This document shows, in pieces, positions 14,321 to 17,595 of a stretch of DNA of 17,595 bases. How positions within the stretch are numbered: the stretch's first letter is position 1; each line of letters begins with the position of its first letter. The notes beneath the pieces are model-generated. The model made no database searches and was not told the DNA's origin. It saw nothing but the letters and a program-made list of their open reading frames with translations. The stretch lies in the NCBI GenBank assembly GCA_041686915.1, contig JAWLDB010000037.1, positions 1-17,595 on the forward strand, given 5' to 3'. The position numbers were made by a program, and so were the translations under genes. Origin of the DNA: JAWLDB01 sp041686915. Lineage in GTDB: Bacteria > Bacillota > UBA994 > UBA5500.

Positions 14321-14515
14321 TCCTTACGTCATCGCTCTAGCGCTTCCCGTAATCTGCATATATCTGTCTGATCCTTCGGCCTGTTCATCCTGAGCTTCCA
14401 AACATACAGCGCTTCCAGGGTCACCGCCTACCTGTCCTTCGCCAACACGCATAGTGAAACCTTCCGCTGTCTGCGGCGTATTAACATGTATTGCCAGAGG
14501 AAGGAGCGAAAATCA

Positions 14516-15259
14516 ATGTCAAGATACGTACGGCTCATGCCCGTCATCCTGATACCGCTACTGCTGCTTACCGCCTGCCAGTCAGGGGCTGACCCCGAGT
14601 ACGATATGCTTACCTCAACCAACTTCAGAGCGTACTACACGGAAGCTGACCAAACGGCGGCTCAGGAAATCCTGGATCTCCTCGAGACTAATCACGACCG
14701 CATCACAACCGACCTGCGGCCTGATAAGTCAGGCCAGTACACCGTGCGGATATACCCGAATCTGCAGGAGTTCCATAAAGACCTGAATATGCCAAACGCC
14801 CCCGACTGGGCTGTTGGTACAGCCTGGGGAGACAGCGAACTGCGCATCGTTTCCCCAAACAACCCCGGACCGTCGCATACCTATGACAGCATGCTGCAGG
14901 TAGCAGTCCACGAATTTGCTCACTGCGTAACGCTGCGCCTGGCAGCCGGGCGCGACCCGCGCAAGATGATCTGGTTGTGGGAGAGTATAGCGTTATACGA
15001 AGCAGGTCAGGATAGAGACCTGTCCAACGTGCCTTACATGCAGACAGGGCAATACCCCCGCTTCCTCGAGATCACTGACCAGACGCAGTCTACCGAGATC
15101 TACCAGCTGGGGTATTCAATCGCAGATTACATAGTCACAACCTGGGGTTGGGAGGGTATCCGAAACCTCGTCCTGAATACAGGCGACGTAACCAAGGCCC
15201 TGAATGTATCCGAAGATGAGTTCTACGCAGGGTGGTACGCTTTCGCAAAGCCGAACTGA
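14516..15259 (+). CDS. Lipoprotein HEXXH metallopeptidase (peptidase MA-like)
   Basis: A 247-residue exported lipoprotein. The start is ATG 14516, with AAGGAG 9 nt upstream; it gives a short signal sequence ending in lipobox LTAC (Cys21), so the protein should be anchored outside the membrane. The active-site helix AVHEFAHCVTL supplies His132, Glu133 and His136. WLWESIALYEAG (153-164) supplies a likely third zinc ligand, Glu156, in the position of the W-L-x-E-G-x-A motif of gluzincin 'peptidase MA-like' proteins; Ser replaces the usual Gly. The N-terminal half (FRAYYTEADQTAAQEILDLLE) is also typical of that family. Its substrate is unknown. It stands alone, divergent from the M14 gene, and may be a second protein-degrading enzyme of the same locus (inference). 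Confidence 0.85.
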   Translation: MSRYVRLMPVILIPLLLLTACQSGADPEYDMLTSTNFRAYYTEADQTAAQEILDLLETNHDRITTDLRPDKSGQYTVRIYPNLQEFHKDLNMPNAPDWAVGTAWGDSELRIVSPNNPGPSHTYDSMLQVAVHEFAHCVTLRLAAGRDPRKMIWLWESIALYEAGQDRDLSNVPYMQTGQYPRFLEITDQTQSTEIYQLGYSIADYIVTTWGWEGIRNLVLNTGDVTKALNVSEDEFYAGWYAFAKPN

Positions 15260-15317
15260 TCAGTTTCGGCTGAGGCTCCATTCCTACCCGTAGCCGCCGC
15301 TTGTCTGACAGCCCGAC

Positions 15318-16655
15318 CTAGAATACTTGGTCTCGTGGGATTTCAGGGCCAATACCCTTCAAGTGATAGTTGAAGAACCGCAGTACAACTTCATTGGTGG
15401 AGAGGATGCACTGCTTGGCATCGACCACGCCTGTTCCCAATATCCTGGCTAGAGTGGGGGAGATAAGCGGTAGGTCTGTAAAGTTAAGGTGCCCGGAACC
15501 TTGCACCACTACCTGATAAGCATCGACGGCGTTGGTATGGGCTACTGTGTTGGCGTATGTATCCTGCATTGTCATTGCGTCACGGTAGTGAGCCTCGTGG
15601 TATATGTTCATGATTGGCTTTGGATAGGGCACCCTCGAGAGCATTTCCTTGCCGTCGGCAAAATCGATTTGCTCACCAAGCATGGTGCCATCGATAACAA
15701 TAACAGCATCCACAGCGGCCACTTCTCTACCGACCTGCGCTGAGGTTGCCCCGCCTAACGAATGGCCAAACGCGCCTATGCGCTCCATGTTAATGCTATG
15801 GAATATGGGGTCCGAAGTGTCAGAGCTTGCCAGCTCTGCCATATGAGCCAACACGAACTTCATATCAGCTGTTCTTAAGTCCAGCCATTTCTGAGACTCC
15901 GCATAGGTTGTCTCAGGATCTAGTGCCCCGTTCTGGGCGGCCATGGCTGAATTGATAAAGTCAAGGTTGACGATTGCTGTGCTACCATCCGTATGCTTGG
16001 CAAAGAACGCATGATACGAGTGGTCGATGCTCGCTACGATATATCCATGGCTGGCTAGCTCCATGTAGGTCGAGTAGTTGCTAGTGCGCGTTCCAAACGC
16101 TCCGTGCGAAAATATTACCAAAGGATAGGTGCCGGATGCGACACTGCCGCCATCCATTGCCGTGTCCTTGTGCTGACCATACTCGGTCGGGTACCAGAGT
16201 TGAACCGACAGCTTCCTATGATCATCTTCGGTGGTGAATGCTTCCTCCCGCGTGTCATCCGTCCATGTGTAGTTAGCGGTACTGACAAAGTACTTCCCGG
16301 TTGGCGCCAGGGGAGCCGTTTGGGGGAACAAGATGGCAGGCATTAGCATGAAACCAATCAACAGACAACTGGACAGGCACGAAAAGACTGTTCTAGCGGG
16401 TCTGAAGCGAGGTGATTCCTGCCTGCGCAGCAAGCGAACTGCCCCGAAAGCGGCTTGCACCAGCAGTAGTGCGCCCAAGCCATACCAGCGTAGGCTCAAC
16501 TCAATAAGTGGAGTTGCCACAAGGATTAGGAAAAGGATAAACAGTGCACTGGCAGCCATCGCCCTTTCCCGCTTTAGAGTTTCCCGCCGGGCAAAACAGA
16601 CGACTGCATAAAAAATCTCTAGTATTATCAATGTCCAGAAAAAAATGACTCCCAT
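15318..16655 (-). CDS. Membrane-anchored alpha/beta hydrolase (PAF-acetylhydrolase/lipase-like)
   Basis: A 445-residue protein in two parts. Residues 1-110 form four hydrophobic segments (about 2-20, 33-50, 56-72 and 91-110). The rest is an alpha/beta-hydrolase fold: oxyanion turn FSHGAFGTR (182-190), nucleophile elbow GHSLGG (Ser299), probable acid Asp322 in VIDGT and His389 in GSGHLNF. The order and the SxLWYP-like strand VQLWYP (151-156) resemble the platelet-activating-factor acetylhydrolase/dienelactone-hydrolase-like group, so an ester or lipid substrate is likely. ATG at 16655 has GGAGGA about 8 nt upstream. It lies 33 bp after the tetR gene on the same strand and is probably co-transcribed and TetR-controlled. 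The catalytic part should lie on the outer face if the helices number four and the N-terminus is outside; orientation is not determined. Confidence 0.88.
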   Translation of the reverse strand: MGVIFFWTLIILEIFYAVVCFARRETLKRERAMAASALFILFLILVATPLIELSLRWYGLGALLLVQAAFGAVRLLRRQESPRFRPARTVFSCLSSCLLIGFMLMPAILFPQTAPLAPTGKYFVSTANYTWTDDTREEAFTTEDDHRKLSVQLWYPTEYGQHKDTAMDGGSVASGTYPLVIFSHGAFGTRTSNYSTYMELASHGYIVASIDHSYHAFFAKHTDGSTAIVNLDFINSAMAAQNGALDPETTYAESQKWLDLRTADMKFVLAHMAELASSDTSDPIFHSINMERIGAFGHSLGGATSAQVGREVAAVDAVIVIDGTMLGEQIDFADGKEMLSRVPYPKPIMNIYHEAHYRDAMTMQDTYANTVAHTNAVDAYQVVVQGSGHLNFTDLPLISPTLARILGTGVVDAKQCILSTNEVVLRFFNYHLKGIGPEIPRDQVF

Positions 16656-16688
16656 AATCTCTTTCCTCCATTCAGTTGGGTAGCAGGC

Positions 16689-17255
16689 TTAGTGGCTCTG
16701 CTTAAGTTGAGCGGAGAAGGCTTCATATGCGGCAGAAGTCAACCGTTCAATCTCCTCGTCTGGAAGCGAAATGTTGTTAGAGGCATGCATGGAGGCAATC
16801 CCATGAGTAAAAATCCAGAGCTTCATAAACAGATCCTTGGCAGCATCCAGCGAAACACCCAGCCTCTGTGCCACTGCCTGCGCTACCTGTTCATTTCCCT
16901 CATCCTCAAACATACCGGTAAGGCTGCTCATCTCCAGATAGTCTCCCATAAATAGCAACCTAAACAGGTTGCGTTCTGACTTGGCGAAATCTATGTAGGT
17001 CAAGCCAAGCTGGTGGAAGAATTGATCACCTTGCATTCGCTCCTCCGCCAATCTGTCAAAATAGGTTTGAACAAACCGGTACAGATCCTTCTTTAGGTCG
17101 GTCATACTAGTGTAGTTGCTGAAGATGGGCTGTGTGGAACATCCCAGTTTACTAGCGAGCGCCCTGGCGTTCACATTCTCAAACCCTATCTCTCTCGTGA
17201 GCTCAAATGCTGCTTGCAGAATCATCTCTTTCTTGATCTTCGTTTTCGGTGGCAT
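16689..17255 (-). CDS. TetR-family transcriptional regulator
   Basis: A 188-residue one-component regulator. The N-terminal DNA-binding domain is standard: IKKEMILQAAFELTREIGFENVNARALASKLGCSTQ (split over helices 1-3), then PIFSNYTSMTDLKKDLY with the recognition helix, about residues 7-60. The C-terminal ligand-binding part is all helical (FFHQLGLTYIDFAKSERNLFRLLF) and resembles the small TetR C-terminal groups found with membrane or lipid-related genes. AGGAGG lies about 13 nt before the ATG, a little far. It is first in a two-gene unit with the hydrolase; a palindrome at the transcription start suggests autorepression and control of the hydrolase. The ligand is unknown. Confidence 0.92.
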   Translation of the reverse strand: MPPKTKIKKEMILQAAFELTREIGFENVNARALASKLGCSTQPIFSNYTSMTDLKKDLYRFVQTYFDRLAEERMQGDQFFHQLGLTYIDFAKSERNLFRLLFMGDYLEMSSLTGMFEDEGNEQVAQAVAQRLGVSLDAAKDLFMKLWIFTHGIASMHASNNISLPDEEIERLTSAAYEAFSAQLKQSH

Positions 17256-17286
17256 TTTCCGCAGCCGACCTCCTGTGGATAAAGAG

Positions 17287-17298
17287 TGTTATATAACA
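17287..17298 (-). promoter_or_regulatory. Probable TetR operator
   Basis: A perfect 12-bp palindrome, TGTTATATAACA, begins 6 bp downstream of the -10 element, over the expected transcription start and upstream of the tetR Shine-Dalgarno. Binding by the adjacent TetR is inferred. The core is shorter than most TetR operators. Confidence 0.5.
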
Positions 17299-17304
17299 AG
17301 TGAT

Positions 17305-17333
17305 ATTATCTCGCCAATTGCTCCGCCTGTCAA
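17305..17333 (-). promoter_or_regulatory. SigA-type promoter of tetR-hydrolase
   Basis: On the minus strand: -35 TTGACA (17333-17328, perfect), 17-bp spacer, -10 GATAAT (17310-17305, 5 of 6). It is a strong vegetative promoter, divergent from the T-box promoter. Confidence 0.82.
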
Positions 17334-17408
17334 CAGAATTTAGTGTGGGGAAGCGCCCGCGTCGTCTGTGTGTCCCTTGGTAATGATCGCCATGGTAATG
17401 ATCTGTCA

Positions 17409-17438
17409 TTGACAACTGACGTTTAGGGAGGATATACT
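17409..17438 (+). promoter_or_regulatory. SigA-type promoter of the T-box leader
   Basis: A perfect -35 TTGACA (17409-17414), an 18-bp spacer and -10 TATACT (17433-17438, 5 of 6). Transcription would start near 17445, about 15-20 nt before Stem I of the T-box. Upstream lies a direct repeat, GGTAATGATC at 17379 and 17394. Confidence 0.8.
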
Positions 17439-17444
17439 TCAGAG

Positions 17445-17595
17445 CAAGACAAAAACGTTGACCGAGAAGAAGTAAGGGCATGCGCTTCCTAACAGAAAGT
17501 TACCGGTTGCTGAGAGGTGCAAGGAAGATGGCTCTGAAATACATCTCGTGAGTTGCGCACCAAACGGGGATTAACCCCAAGTAGGCTGCGCCGGG
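17445..17595 (+). ncRNA. T-box riboswitch leader (5' part), tyrosine specifier
   Basis: This leader senses uncharged tRNA and controls transcription of the gene beyond the window. Stem I is visible: CGAGA (17463-17467) pairs with TCTCG (17544-17548); the loop E bases AGTA (17471-17474) face GAA (17536-17538); CTTCCT (17485-17490) pairs with AGGAAG (17522-17527); the distal region has AGAAAG...GAGAGGTGCAAGG. After GAA comes A, then TAC at 17540-17542, then A, the same spacing as GAA-A-GGC-A in the well-known B. subtilis glyQS leader as I recall it, so the specifier is UAC, tyrosine. TGAG at 17549-17552 fits the K-turn region. A small GGGG/CCCC hairpin (17566-17578) may be Stem II or the linker. 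The antiterminator (GGGTGG-N-ACCGCG) would lie past 17595. A tyrS, aromatic biosynthesis or tyrosine transport gene should follow. Confidence 0.85.

Noticed and set aside
17203..17481. 92-codon minus-strand frame upstream of tetR
   Set aside because: It covers the tetR promoter, palindrome and T-box promoter, and has no Shine-Dalgarno or domain.
1..17595. CRISPR arrays, tRNA or rRNA genes, and intact insertion sequences
   Set aside because: No regularly spaced identical repeats, no tRNA or rRNA-like sequence and no transposase gene were found; the only mobile remnant is the group II intron debris.

Overview
The window looks like chromosome from an endospore-forming, low-oxygen-type Firmicute (clostridial or Peptococcaceae-like). 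The grounds are a complete gerA-type spore germination operon, Gram-positive Shine-Dalgarno sites with frequent GTG and TTG starts, a T-box leader, lipoproteins with Firmicute lipoboxes, a Ni/Co ECF transporter and moderately GC-rich coding sequence. I cannot name the species.

Layout. (1) 98-2472, minus strand: an ECF-type cobalt/nickel importer, cbiM-cbiQ-cbiO. It has a Fur-family-like palindrome just upstream of the cbiM Shine-Dalgarno and an intrinsic terminator whose stem contains the cbiO stop codon. (2) 2627-5182, plus: a UvrA paralogue without most of the UvrB-binding domain. (3) 5179-6272: a GNAT acetyltransferase gene flanked by six copies of a short hairpin repeat (GTAG, 8-nt arm, 3-5-nt loop, 8-nt arm). 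The stem sequences differ between copies but mostly still pair; one copy supplies the uvrA stop codon. (4) 6395-8029, plus: a PadR regulator, an overlapping membrane protein with a HAAS/DUF1700-like N-terminal region, and an unrecognised membrane-anchored protein, behind a promoter with two tandem copies of a palindromic operator-like site. (5) 8031-8332: wreckage of a group II intron (a piece of reverse transcriptase plus domains V and VI). (6) 8406-12513, plus: gerA-gerC-gerB and a fourth small two-TM gene, tightly packed and partly overlapping; this is a nutrient germinant receptor of the spore inner membrane. (7) 12583-15259: a cytosolic M14 zinc carboxypeptidase (minus) divergent from a HEXXH lipoprotein metallopeptidase (plus). 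(8) 15318-17333, minus: a membrane-anchored alpha/beta hydrolase and its likely TetR regulator, with a clear promoter and a perfect palindrome at the predicted start of transcription. (9) 17409-17595, plus: a promoter and the Stem I part of a T-box riboswitch with a UAC (tyrosine) specifier; the controlled gene lies beyond the window.

The best candidates for something not well described are the covarying hairpin-repeat family and the PadR/HAAS membrane-sensor trio with its doubled operator. The other regions are recognisable families with individual oddities: a His-rich CbiM loop, a UvrB-domain-less UvrA, the gerD-like small subunit and the intron remnant. All family calls were made by eye from motifs; no database search was run.
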